A stretch of 64,000 bases of DNA from Staphylotrichum longicolle (Eukaryota > Ascomycota > Sordariomycetes > Sordariales > Chaetomiaceae), in assembly GCA_019096155.1 (NCBI GenBank), contig JAHCVI010000004.1:1674001-1738000 (forward strand). The letters are read 5' to 3'. How positions within the stretch are numbered: the first letter of the stretch is position 1; each line of letters starts with the position of its first letter. Under the pieces are notes generated by a model. The model was not told where the DNA came from. It searched no databases and saw only the letters and a list, made by a program, of their open reading frames with translations. This document shows, in pieces, positions 11,739 to 22,259 of the stretch. A program made the translations under genes and the position numbers.

Positions 11739-12626
11739 ATGTCTGACCACGACGACATTACCGAAGGCGAGCCACCCACGATCGACCCGTACGAGGTCCT
11801 GGGGCTCGAGCGCACCGCTTCTCCAGACGCAATCAAATCCGCCTACCGCAAAACCGCACTCAAGACCCACCCGGACAAGGCGCCCGAAGACAAGAAAGAC
11901 GAGGCCAAAGAAAAGTTCCAGCAAGTTGCCTTTGCCTACGCCGTCCTCTCCGATCCCGCACGACGCAAGCGCTACGACGAGACGGGCTCGACCTCAGAGG
12001 CGGTCGTCGACTCGGAGGGCTTCAGCTGGACCGAGTTCTACCAGGAGCAGTACCGCGATGCCGTCTCCGAGGAGGCCATCAAGAAGTTTGCCGCGCAGTA
12101 CAAGGGCTCAGACGAGGAGCGGGACGACATCCTGGCCGCGTACGATGAGTTTGAGGGCGACATGGACGGGGTCTACGAGACGGTGATGCTGAGCAACGTG
12201 CTCGAGGACGACGCGCGGTTCCGCGAGATCATCGACGCCGCCATCAAGGCCAAGGACGTGCCGCGCTTTGATGCGTATGCGAAGGAGACAAAGAAGTCCA
12301 GGCAGGCGCGTGCTAAGGCGGCAAAGAAGGAATCCCAGGAGGCGGACGAGCTGGCCAAGGAGCTGGGCGTCTACGACAAGCTGCGCGGCGGCGGCAAGAA
12401 GAGCAAGAAGGACTCGGAAGCGGATCTGGCAGCGCTGATTATGCGGAACCAGGCATCGAGGGCGAGTGCGTTGGACAAACTGGCGGAAAAGTACGGGGCT
12501 GTGCCCAAGGCTGGCAAGGGGAAGGGCAAGGAGAGGGGCGCGAAAGAGATGGATATGCAGGAGCCATCAGAGGAGGAGTTCCGGCTTCTCCAGGAACAAA
12601 TGGCGAAGAGAAGCAAACGAAAATGA
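11739..12626 (+). CDS. J-domain co-chaperone, DNAJC9-like
   Basis: 295 aa, single exon, starting [10 protein letters not shown]. The J domain spans about residues 15-85 with the HPD signature at 44-46 (LKTHPDKAP), needed to stimulate Hsp70 ATPase. It is followed by [16 protein letters not shown] and a conserved acidic/helical central region, with no zinc-finger or DnaJ C-terminal domains, so it is a class C (type III) protein. The arrangement and the middle segment ([16 protein letters not shown]) resemble DNAJC9, a nuclear J protein that also handles histones in animals. The C-terminus is Lys-rich ([15 protein letters not shown]) and may be a nuclear localisation signal. The upstream in-frame extension is unlikely, because the ATG at 11739 sits directly before the conserved start. 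Confidence 0.88.
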   Translation: MSDHDDITEGEPPTIDPYEVLGLERTASPDAIKSAYRKTALKTHPDKAPEDKKDEAKEKFQQVAFAYAVLSDPARRKRYDETGSTSEAVVDSEGFSWTEFYQEQYRDAVSEEAIKKFAAQYKGSDEERDDILAAYDEFEGDMDGVYETVMLSNVLEDDARFREIIDAAIKAKDVPRFDAYAKETKKSRQARAKAAKKESQEADELAKELGVYDKLRGGGKKSKKDSEADLAALIMRNQASRASALDKLAEKYGAVPKAGKGKGKERGAKEMDMQEPSEEEFRLLQEQMAKRSKRK

Positions 12627-13272
12627 GGGGCTTGGTTCCAGTCGGTTTAGGTACGGAGTTTGGATGTTGGTCTCTGGGACTGTCTGATTTTTTTCTGGAG
12701 CATGGATTCAAAGATGGCGGGGTCACAGCATTGGCGTTGAGGATCGGTGCGAGAGTTGACTGTAAACTCAAATGAGGATTTGCACTGATTGTTCTGACAT
12801 ATAAATACGACTCAAAGTGGGAGCGATGTGGCTCACGGGACTGCCATTCGGACCACCTTCGGGCTGATCCTATCCATCGTGCACCAGGTGACCCATGCTC
12901 AACTCAGAAGATTCAAACATCTCACCAACCATGTCCTTCATCGTAAAAGGAAGGGTGTCCTGAGGATTGAGGCAAAGTTGCAAGCACCTCCCCAATTTGG
13001 GTGTCACTCCATGCGTCACCTGGCCAACGCGCACAGGGCAACAGCTTCTTGGCACTGGTGCCTTCCAGCAGCAAACAGATCCACCGAGGGGCAGATTGAC
13101 CCTGAACGCGGTGACCGCGAAACCCTCCATCGCAACCCGCACACCGAGATGCCAACTCGATTTGTCAGGCATCAAACACCTGCGGAAGCCGCCAAACGGC
13201 CATGAACATTGCGGCCCCAGCCTGATCGGCCGCGAAACGTTGCAGGCCGAGTCACCCGACCCCAAAGATGCC
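12627..13272. other. intergenic, STN1 promoter region
   Basis: About 650 bases between the J-protein stop and the Stn1 start. Both strands carry open frames here, but they have no recognisable features. No RNA gene was seen. Confidence 0.45.
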
Positions 13273-14507
13273 ATGACCGACGCGACGACGCCCGAACTGT
13301 ACCCGCAATACTGCTTCCATCTGTCGCCGACCATCAACCGCTGGTGCCATCTTAGGATCGCCGATATTCTGGCCCTGAGGAGCCACCGGGGCTTTCAAGG
13401 TGTGTTAACTTGGAACCAGGCCGCATTCGGTGTCAAAACACTCGGCAACGGCGCACGTCTAACGCGATGCTCCATGCAGGGCAGGATGTTTACTTCCACG
13501 TCAACCACCCAATAAAATGGGTGCGCATCTGCGGCGTTGTGGTTTCCGTCGACGAGCGCGAGACGAAGCACTTCTACATGATTGACGACGGCAGTGGTGC
13601 GACACTCGAATGCGTCGTCAATGTCCCACCTCGCGCAGCGCCCGGAACGACAGCTGCTACAGTAGCAGCAGCAGCAGCGACCGCAGACCCCAAATCCAAT
13701 GGGCCCACCGACACCGGCCCGGTAATTGACGCACCCGTTGATGTGGGACACATCCTCGACATCAAAGGCAGCGTGAGCACGTGGCGCAACAACAGGCAGA
13801 TCCGCGCCGAAAAGATCGTCCACCTCCACTCGACGGAGAAGGAGCTGGTGTTCTGGGAGAAGGTCACACTGCTGAAGAGGGACGTCCTGTCGAAGCCGTG
13901 GGTCTTGGATCGGCGCGAGGTGAGGAGGTGCAAGAGGGAGGAGGAGGGGCGGTCCGCCAGCGGCCGCCACAGGGGAACCGGTGAGAGACATAGGAGCAGG
14001 CGTGTGGAGCAGACCGCAGTGGAGGCAGTGAAGACTGGGTTCCCAAAGACGAGCACTGAGACGGAGGGGACAAAGACTGGGCTGGAGAAGACGAGGACGG
14101 GGCTCGAGAGGACGAAGACTGGGCTGGAGAGGACGACTACTGCGCTGGAGAGGACGAAGACCGGGCTGGAGAGGACGAAGACCGGGCTGGAAAAGGCGGC
14201 AATTAAGCCCGAGAGGTCGAAGACTGGGCTGGAAAAGGTCACGACTGGGAGGGAGAAGACAAGGACTGGATTGGAAAGGACGACGACTGGGCTGGAGAAC
14301 ATGAGAACAGGGCTGGAGAAGACGAAGACGCCCTTTGTGGAAGAGACGCCCAATCGTCACGAACGAAGCGATGGTAACAGCGGGCACGAGAGGAAGCCGC
14401 TAGCAAGGCGTCCCGTCACTGTGACAGGGCTGGAGAAGAGGAGGGCCGCTAAGCCTGTCACGAGGCTGATTCCGGTGACGGGCAAATACGACGCCCTGGG
14501 CTTGTGA
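13273..14507 (+). CDS. STN1: Stn1-like telomere capping protein (CST complex) with heptad-repeat tail
   Basis: Exons 13273-13399 and 13480-14507 (80-nt intron, CAA G|GG) encode 384 aa. The N-terminus (ELYPQYCFHLSPTINRWCHL, IADILALRSH) and the OB-fold start (QDVYFHVNHPIKWVRICGVV, FYMIDDGSGATLECVV) match fungal Stn1, which binds Ten1 and protects telomere ends. The OB fold ends around residue 175 (VFWEKVTLLKRDVLSKPW). Instead of a winged-helix C-terminal domain, residues 227-324 are fourteen 7-residue repeats of the pattern [KRT]TGLE[KR]T, encoded by a degenerate 21-bp minisatellite. The protein ends in a basic tail (RLIPVTGKYDALGL). Identification as Stn1 is strong for the OB part. The role of the repeat tail is unknown. 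Confidence 0.85.
14031..14324 (+). repeat. 21-bp coding minisatellite, 14 units
   Basis: Fourteen in-frame units of 21 bases inside the Stn1 gene, consensus close to aagactgggctggagaggac. Each unit encodes Lys/Arg/Thr-Thr-Gly-Leu-Glu-Lys/Arg-Thr. Units near the middle are the most alike and those at the ends are more worn (for example one reads AIKPERS), as expected for repeats expanding by slippage or unequal exchange. A lone related unit (TGLEKRR) occurs again near 14430. Confidence 0.9.
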
Positions 14508-15684
14508 AGATGAGGGCTCACAAACTTGGCAACGCACCAAAACAAGAAACTATTTTGCGGCGTGATGCTTGTCTCAGCCTCATGCGGAGCTGTGTCCCCA
14601 ACCGGCGAGTTCCGGCTCTCTGGTTTCGGTGGTCTATCATTATTGGCCCGATCTCCCCCCTCTACCGACAATGACAGAACTACCTACCACCTTGGCTGGT
14701 TGTATGTGCCTTTGGTAGTTGTTGGCACGCTTACACTTTACAAGGGGCGCACTGGTACATCTGACACTTGCTATTCGATCTTGCAGTTACCCATGGTCCT
14801 AAGAATGTCGATGCACATCTGCTCCCTATCAGGTTGTCGTGAGGTTTGTCCTGCTGCCCTCACCCAGGGCAATCCTCCAATTGATCCTGCTTCACCCCTC
14901 CATCACATCTGAAGGAGACACCCTGTCCGGCGATGTCTGCTGGCCCTGTCTGAGGTGCAATGCATTCCTTCGACAATCCTGTTCTAGAAGGTTGATCCAT
15001 GTCAACCATACCTAATCCTGCCGGATGGAAGTCACCGGGGCAAGGGTGGAGGAGTGCTTGCCTCACGGGTTCGGATATGGCACCGACTCGGTGCTGCGTA
15101 AGACTTGGATCCACTTCCAAGCGACTTCCAAGTTGTTATTCTCCGAGCAGGACCCGGCTTCTGGAAACCTTTAATTGGGATGCATCCTCTTCCTAAGACA
15201 CCATATCGCAGCGCAACCAACCTCCGAGATCCTAAACGCCTCTACGCTTCTCAGCTCGCCATGTCCTAAGGTCACCTCAGCTTGTTCCGCACTATCTCAC
15301 CTTAAATTAGCCTACATTCCTAGACCTGCAACACCACGACCTTTTGAGCGCTTCCCAAGCCTCCCGCCCCAGGTCAGATATCTTAGCATTCCGAAGCTGC
15401 CAAGGTAAGGCCATATGATGGAGTTGGCGTTGAGACGTGGCTTCAGATCGTCCCGTCAACCCCGTCCAGACATGCATGCCAGCCAGCTATGTAGGGTGAT
15501 TAGCTCGTGCCCGGAGGAAGGGGCGGCGCGGGATGATCAGGGACCCTGCGAAAGAAGGCGAGTGGGATCAGCGCAGGTGGCGTCTATCCTGATGGATTGG
15601 ACAGCGCCGTTATATATTTGGTCCCGGACGCCAGCTTCAAGGGGGCTCTGAATCTGGCAGTGCTGGATATGTTGAACTGCAGAA
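14508..15684. other. intergenic, GH81 promoter region
   Basis: About 1.2 kb between the Stn1 stop and the GH81 start. The stretch 14.7-15.4 kb is more AT-rich than its surroundings. I see no gene, tRNA or repeat. Confidence 0.5.
15611..15617 (+). promoter_or_regulatory. TATA-like element of the GH81 gene
   Basis: TATATAT lies about 70 bases upstream of the GH81 start codon in otherwise GC-rich sequence. Position and sequence suit a TATA box; not proven. Confidence 0.4.
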
Positions 15685-18503
15685 ATGGGGCAAATATGGA
15701 GGTTACTATTCGTTCTGCTGACAGCTTTACAGGTCGCTGTCTCCATCGACTCCTCAGGGGACGAAGGCCGCCGCAATCCCAACCGGCAAACCCAACACTC
15801 GTCGGCACCCTCACCTCAACTAGAGGCGAAACGAGGCTTAAACGACCCGCCTTCCAGAGACGTCCTCACCTCTCCCGCCAAGGTCATCACGAGCTTTGCG
15901 CCGTCAGGGACAATCCAGATCCTCGCCAGCACAAAACGGCCTGCCCCCGGCATCCTCCACTCCAGTCTCGATAAGGTCGGGCATGCCACGTCTGTCCCCA
16001 TCTTGACTGAGCCGATCCCAAAGCCGACCTCGCTGCTCTCGGTCCCTCCGTTTAGTGCAAGTCTAAAAGTGGCGCCGTCCATCAAGATCAAAAGCATGGC
16101 CCGAGACATCTTTGCCGATCCCATTTCCACAGACGCCCCACCGGCAAACATTGGCAGGAAGCAAGACCATCCCGTGCGCAGGCTTGGAATCAAGGCCAAT
16201 GGTCCCATCCAGACCAACAAGTTCTACGGCAACTTCCACCTTGGGAACCAGACTTCGCCAACCTTCCTCCACCCGTACTCGGTTGCTTGGGCGCGGGGCC
16301 AGGGCGCTTCGGGCAGCTGGGGGCTGGCCGTCTCTCATATCGACCCCAAGCAGAGAGTCTACGGCCCTAGTAGTGCGGGGACGGGTGCCGCGTCGTACTT
16401 TATCAACCCCATCGGGATCCAGTCTGTGTGCCTTTCCGCACAGGAGCTGGACTCCGCCACGGTGCTGACCACGGAGGCCCTGACAGACTTCTCTGTCCAA
16501 GTGGATTTGCGCCCGAACGCGCAGGCAGCGGCCGCGGTGCAGTTTCCCCTAGTTCAGGGCTCCGCTTTTATCACTGCCGTCTACAATGGAGCGACTCCCC
16601 TGATCCAGACGGGCGTCTTCTACCGGACCGTCACGCGGGCGACGACGGATCCGAAAGCAGGAGTCACCAAGTACAAGCTCCATCTGGAAGACGGAAACAC
16701 CTGGCTGTTGTACGCTTACTGCACCGGAGGTGGCCTGCTGGATCTTGAAGTCGTCAACAATGGCCTCGCCCGTGCAAGGAACCCGTTCCATGGCATCATC
16801 CAGGTGACTAAGGACCCTGGAAATGGTGAAGCGGTGTACGACCAGGCGTGCGGCGCCTACCCGACGGGCGTCCATCTCACAGGTTCGGTCGATGGCGCGC
16901 GGGGCACATACAACTTCTGCTTTCAAAAGGCCGGCATGAGCGGCACGACGCTCGCCATGTTTGCGTTGCCTCACCACCAGAGCTCGTTTGACGACGTCAC
17001 CCGGGGCAAGATGACCAACTTGACGCTACAGACCACGACAAAGGGGGTGGCGACGGCTGTCTTGGCCGACTCTTGGACGATGGTCGAGGGCAATCTGCCC
17101 ACCAACCTGGGTTTCTTGCCGTGGACCCCGCAGGCTGGGAGTGTCGGTGCCATCTCGGACGCGACGAAGGCAGCCATTCGCAATGTTGCCCAACAGGAGG
17201 TGTCGCAAAACATACTGCAGCAGACGGACCAGAACTCGATGTACTTTAGCGGGAAGGTGAGGAAGAGCCGTCGCCTGGGGTGAGGATCTTGGCTGACTGT
17301 TAAAGGCACTGGCCAAGTTCGCGGGTCTCATGCTGGCAATCCAGGAGCTGCTGGGAGACCAGGCGTTAGCCCAGGCCGGATTGGCACAGCTGAAGGTCGC
17401 ATTCTCGCGGTTTGCGCAGAACGCGCAGCAGTACCCTCTTGTGTATGAGAGTAGGTCACCACCCTATCTATCGCCTGCCCACAACCTTGAATTACCAAGC
17501 TGACACAAGCAGGCGCCTGGGGAGGCGTGGTGTCGTCGGCCACATACGTGACAGGCGACAACGGAGTGGACTTTGGCAACACGCTGTACAACGACCACCA
17601 CTTCCACTGGGGCTATTTCATCTACACGGCCGCCGTCATTGGACACCTGGACCCCTCGTGGATCAACGCCAACAGGGCCTACGTCGACATGCTCGTCCGC
17701 GACATTGCCAACCCCAGCACGCGGGACCAGTACTTCCCCGTCTGGCGATGCTTTGACTGGTTCCACGGCCACAGCTGGGCACACGGGCTCTTCGACACGC
17801 TCGACGGCAAAGACCAAGAGTCCAGCTCCGAGGACACCATGCACGCCTACGCGCTCAAGATGTGGGGCACCGTCTCGGGCGACAAGAACATGGAAGCCCG
17901 GTGCGTCTCCTCTCTCAAATCATCTCCATACCCAAGACATGCATGTCGCTAACTTTCCCCCAACCTTCCAGCGGCAACCTCATGCTCGCCCTCCAAGCCC
18001 GCTCCCTCCAGGCCTACTACCTCTACACGGCCGCCAACGCCGTCCAGCCGCCCGAATTTATCGGAAACAAGGTGGCGGGCATCCTCTTCGAGAACAAGAT
18101 CGACCACACGACCTACTTCGGCACCAACATCGAGTACATCCAGGGCATCCACATGCTGCCGCTGCTGCCGCACACCCCGCTGGTCCGCACGCCGCAGTTC
18201 GTGCGCGAGGAGTGGGAGACCTTCTTTGGCGGCGGGCGGGCCGACGCCGTGCAGGGCGGGTGGAGGGGCATCTTGTACGGCAACTACGCGACGGTGGATC
18301 CGAGGGGGGCGTATGCGTTCTTCAGCCAGAGGGGGTTTGATAGTGCGTGGCTGGATGGCGGGGCGAGTTTGACGTGGTATTTGTGTTATTCTGCGGGTGA
18401 GTTGCGTCTTTCTTTTTTTCATCTTCTCCCGTTGTGATGCGTGGGTGTAGTGGGTTGCGAAATACAGTGACTAATTGTCATCGTAGCGCTGGGTGGGCTA
18501 TGA
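15685..18503 (+). CDS. secreted GH81 endo-1,3-beta-glucanase
   Basis: Hydrolyses beta-1,3-glucan; fungal members act in cell separation or wall remodelling. Five exons (15685-17256, 17306-17450, 17513-17900, 17972-18396, 18487-18503) join in frame to 848 aa; introns are 49-90 nt. The first 21 residues form a signal peptide ([14 protein letters not shown]). A Ser/Thr/Pro-rich linker precedes the GH81 domain, which begins around [14 protein letters not shown] and [10 protein letters not shown]. The catalytic region is present: [32 protein letters not shown] and [18 protein letters not shown], with the acidic ESSSED motif, then [19 protein letters not shown]. The last exon is only 17 nt and encodes five residues; without it the protein would run into the intron. 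No carbohydrate-binding module or GPI signal was seen. Confidence 0.92.
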
Positions 18504-20067
18504 GAGGATGCCTCTGCAAACGGGCGGTACTCCTGGAGGACTGCGGGAGTCTGGGTTTAGAGGTTGTCTTGTTGGAGGTTGTTGGAGGCTGTATTGCTGG
18601 GGGGCTGTATTTATGGAGGCTGCTGGGCATGTATTGTTCTTGAGTATGACTTGAATATCACTCAGTGAGCATTTCCTTGGCAACTCTCATTCGTTCTGGT
18701 CCTGACTGCCCATATGCTGGGAAGACACGTTGTTTCCTGTTTAAAAATACTAAAGTCTGATATCGGAAGAAACCGGGAGATGATAGCTTTGGAGAACATT
18801 GAGATTGATATCAGATGGATTTCGTTCAGAGCGCTGGAAAGAGTATCCCGTAAGGTCACTTCCTCTTCTTCCGTGGTGGCAGCTGGCAAAGCTTATCTCC
18901 TTGACTCCGGCATCACACCACATGAGCAATCCTGAGTCACACGCTGATTTGACACATTCTTTCTGGTCTGGAGCTTGGTCAGCAGCGTTGCCGGAGCGGT
19001 CGTCGTTCCTTCCTGGTGTTGATGTTCAGGGGCTAGGGTTAGGGTGTGTGATGCTTGGCGTTGTTGGTTATTGCTCTGGCTTCATGGGTGAGTTAAGCAT
19101 GAATACAGTAGTTGCGAGTAGGTTGTTAGAATTCTACTCTCATGGCCATCTGTTCTGACGGTTTAAGCGAAGATCCCAACAAGTTTCAACACGGAATTTT
19201 AGGCTGACTTTGACCAAGGTTGGCATCTGTGCAACCCGATCTTCGATCCGTTCCTGCCGCTGTCTGGAGTTCGGGTGACTGCCGCGACCGACCCGACCCA
19301 CCATCAGGCACCACTGCGCCGCGGCCATGCTGCCGGGTTGCGGGGCCGTTCCATTCCCAGACATCTTGCGCAGGGTGCCACAAACAGGGCTGCTTCAGCT
19401 CAGTTCACAAGGTCCCTGCTTTGCTTGGAAAAAGGAACCTGAAACTCAAAGAATCAGTTCAAATTCGGGGTTCGGTAACTCCACCATGCTCCAATCTCGG
19501 ATCAGCCTTGAGAAGACTACTCTTGCCCGGCCTCGTCCGTCTCACCGACGCCGCATTCTCGGAACGCGCTCTCGCCCATTCGATTGACGGCTCTGCCACG
19601 GTGAGGACAGGGCGGCGCCAAACTGGCACCTGCGTTGACAGGCGGCCCTGAGCTGTTTGGCCCGGATAGGTACCGAATCACCGTTCAGAACCGGGGCGAT
19701 CAGAGCGGCCCTGTCGCCGCAGCAGGGCGCTAGTTCCCCCAAATTGATGAGAGCTCCGTTTGGCACACCGCAAGGACGCACTCAGCCTTGTCGTCTGCAG
19801 GCTCTCTTTTTACCTGGCCTTTTCGCTCCCTCTCGCGCATCCTCCTTCCCTCGTCATACCCTCAACGACGATCCCAGACATCTTCTGGCTCTTGTGTCAC
19901 TTCCACTTCCACTTTCGTCCGGAGGCTGAAGCGCGGCCACTGATTCAAACCACGGACTCGGCCCGGCCCCGCCCACCACACCCTCCCCCTCTCCCTGGCC
20001 AACTTTCTTGGCTGCTTGGCCACACTACTACCCTTGTTCCACACAACTTCTTCCAACGTCGGACGCC
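18504..20067. other. intergenic, 1.56 kb
   Basis: Between the GH81 stop and the kinase start. It contains a short telomere-like run (CTAGGGTTAGGG, 19033-19044). Open frames here are short and overlapping. The 3' part holds the kinase promoter and a pyrimidine-rich leader. Confidence 0.5.
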
Positions 20068-21540
20068 ATGTCGTTCGAATCGAACGGCAGCCAGTCGTCG
20101 CAGACTCAGACCATTCCCTTGAGCGACTTCCTCAGCACACAAGACGACAGCCATTTCATCTGGGACGATGCCAACCGAGAGATGTCCGAGGCTTGGCTCG
20201 CACCCGTCGAAGAAGCGCTCCTCGAATCACACAAACACAAGGTCTTCCACCACTGCAGCAAAGAATACCTGAAAATGCCGAGCCCGTTCGTCCAACAAGG
20301 CCCTGAACTTGGCGACTCGGGGTCAACAATCGTGTACAAGGTGACCCCTCCCGAGGGGTATGCGTACCGACGACCGCTCGCGTTGAAGGTGATTGTTTGC
20401 AAAGAGCACTCACGACCACCAGGCCCAAATAGCAAGGCACGCAGCGACGCGCTCAAGGAAGTCAAGACGATGTCTTTGCTCAGGCACCCGCACATCGTCG
20501 CCTACGTGGCATCCTTCGAGGATTACTGCATCCAGACCCGAGAGATCAGGCGGCGCCCACCACATGGCAAGGCCCACGCCATGGGTTCTGTAGTCAGTGA
20601 GAAGATCAAGAAGCACGTCCTCGCCATCGCCATGTACCCCGCTGCCCAGTGCAACCTGCACACGTTCATGGACGAAGTCTTCCAGAGCCCCAAGGAGGCC
20701 GACTGGATACTCCCCCATCTGCACACCTACTTCGGGTGTCTTTCCCAGGCGGTAGCATACCTTCACCGGCGGAACGTGCAGATCCGGCACAAGGACATCA
20801 AGCCCGAGAACATTGTCATCGACGACTTTGGCCTGCCCGTCCTCACCGACTTTGGTCTGTCGAAGCACTTCGAGACGGGCCAATACTCGGAGGGCCCCAC
20901 CCCCAAGACGCTCAAGTACGCCGACCCCGAAGCGATGCAGGAAGGGCGTCGGGACGCGCACTCGGACATCTTCTCCCTCGGCTGCGTCTTCCTCGAGATG
21001 GCGACCGTCCTCCTCGGCAAGCCCCCCAAGTTCGCCGAGGACCAGCTCGCCGCCGGTGACGCCCACTCCATGTCGTCGTCCGGCACCCTCTCCGAGTTCA
21101 AGTACTCCGAGTCCCTGCACAACCTCGACGGCTACCTCGCGACCCTCGCCCTCCTCGCGCGCGAGCTCGTCGCCGCCGAACCCTCGCGCGAACCGTCCGT
21201 CAAGGCCGTGCTCGCCATCCTGCCCTACATCCGCCGCATGATGGACGAGGTGTCGACGCACCGGCCCGAGGCCCACCAGCTGTACCCGTGGTTCAGGCAC
21301 CTGTACGACGTCCACGACATCCCCGGGCCGTGTCCCAACTGCGAGGAGGAGCGGCGGTCGGGGAGGGCGATCCCCAGCCGGAGCGGCAGCCGCAGTCCGA
21401 CGCTGAACCGGAGTGGGACCGTGGTTGGCGGGTCGTCGCAGGGGTTGGTCCGGAGGGGCACGGCCGCGTCGTCCATGGCGAGCTATGTGGCTGCGCAGGT
21501 GGGGGGGTTGTTGGTCGATGGGGAGATGGATTCGGACTAG
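20068..21540 (+). CDS. serine/threonine protein kinase, function unknown
   Basis: 490 aa, single exon, starting MSFESNGSQSS. A kinase domain covers about residues 80-400: a glycine-rich loop of variant form (LGDSGSTIVYKV), the ATP-anchoring Lys in LALKVIVCKE, the catalytic loop as HKDIKPENIV (near 241) and DFGLSK (near 261). The usual APE after the activation segment reads DPEA. DIFSLGCVFLEMAT supplies the conserved helix-F region. The catalytic Asp, Asn and both Lys are present, so activity is expected. About 70 N-terminal residues are disordered, and the C-terminus is Ser/Arg-rich. It does not resemble the MAPK, CDK or AGC families; similar kinases in filamentous fungi are often expanded orphan types. 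Target and pathway cannot be inferred from the neighbours. Confidence 0.87.
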   Translation: MSFESNGSQSSQTQTIPLSDFLSTQDDSHFIWDDANREMSEAWLAPVEEALLESHKHKVFHHCSKEYLKMPSPFVQQGPELGDSGSTIVYKVTPPEGYAYRRPLALKVIVCKEHSRPPGPNSKARSDALKEVKTMSLLRHPHIVAYVASFEDYCIQTREIRRRPPHGKAHAMGSVVSEKIKKHVLAIAMYPAAQCNLHTFMDEVFQSPKEADWILPHLHTYFGCLSQAVAYLHRRNVQIRHKDIKPENIVIDDFGLPVLTDFGLSKHFETGQYSEGPTPKTLKYADPEAMQEGRRDAHSDIFSLGCVFLEMATVLLGKPPKFAEDQLAAGDAHSMSSSGTLSEFKYSESLHNLDGYLATLALLARELVAAEPSREPSVKAVLAILPYIRRMMDEVSTHRPEAHQLYPWFRHLYDVHDIPGPCPNCEEERRSGRAIPSRSGSRSPTLNRSGTVVGGSSQGLVRRGTAASSMASYVAAQVGGLLVDGEMDSD

Positions 21541-22173
21541 GGGCTGTGTTTGGGGCGGAGGATGACTTGTTATGAAGGTTGGCCGAGTGGATGATGATGA
21601 TGATGATAACGATGATGTGTTATGAGGGAACGGAGTTTGGGTGGGCCATTTTCAGGAGTTATCTTTTGCTTTTTTCCCCTATTTTTATTCTCTCCTCTCC
21701 TTCCTCTGTGGAGCGAGCATTGTTTGGGGTTTATATACCAATGCGTGGAGGGGGCGGGCGAAGCATGCAGTTATGATCATGGTTTGATGGATGACGGATG
21801 GCGGATGGCTGGTTTTTTGACTTGGGCCGGAGATGGGTTGGCGCTCGCGGGTTTTATGGATGGGATAGTCCTTTGGGATGTATGGAGGTTATACCATTGC
21901 TGCGGCGGTACATGTGTTTTGGGGAGAGTTCAGCCTGCGATTGCGGGAGGGGTCGCGGTTGGGAGGCGGGAGCATCTCGATAAAGGGTCATGTAGACGGC
22001 GGTCTTGATAGAAAAAGGGATAAATAAAAGGTCTCTGCCGAACACGTAACGGCTTCTCAAGCTTTGGATGCAATGCTTGATTTGAGGCGAGTGTTGTGGT
22101 GCTGCGCGGGTCGGCCGCTGCTGTGCAAGATAGGTTGCAGTCCGGGCTCAACTGAAACAACAATTCCTAGCCT
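21541..22173. other. intergenic, 3' flank of kinase gene
   Basis: About 630 bases with a gat/tga microsatellite-like run near 21590-21620. No gene is recognised before the tRNA. Confidence 0.5.
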
Positions 22174-22259
22174 GCCCGGCTAGCTCAATCGGTAGAGCGT
22201 GAGACTCTTACGGGTTCTCCATTATCTCAAGGTTGTGGGTTCGACCCCCACGTCGGGCT
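22174..22259 (+). tRNA. trnK-CUU: tRNA-Lys (CTT) with intron
   Basis: A full cloverleaf can be drawn. The acceptor stem is GCCCGGC with GTCGGGC (one G-T pair), the D arm contains TAGCTCAATCGGTAGAGC, and the anticodon stem TGAGA/TCTCA encloses CTCTTAA with anticodon CTT at 22207-22209. The T arm is GTGGGTTCGACCCCCAC. A 13-base intron (22211-22223) sits one base 3' of the anticodon, the canonical place for nuclear tRNA introns. The discriminator base is T. Box B (GGTTCGACC) is intact, so Pol III transcription is expected. Confidence 0.95.

Noticed and set aside
13395..14387. Long minus-strand frames (330 and 259 codons) opposite Stn1, one with repeated SSPVFVL units
   Set aside because: The periodic pattern is the antisense reading of the 21-bp repeat. 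The plus strand has the OB fold, splice sites and start.
13550..14387. Collagen-like or ordinary coiled-coil reading of the Stn1 repeat
   Set aside because: The period is seven, not three, and each unit has a Thr-Gly pair that would disturb a continuous helix.
20410..21315. 301-codon minus-strand frame
   Set aside because: Antisense to the kinase domain, no independent features.
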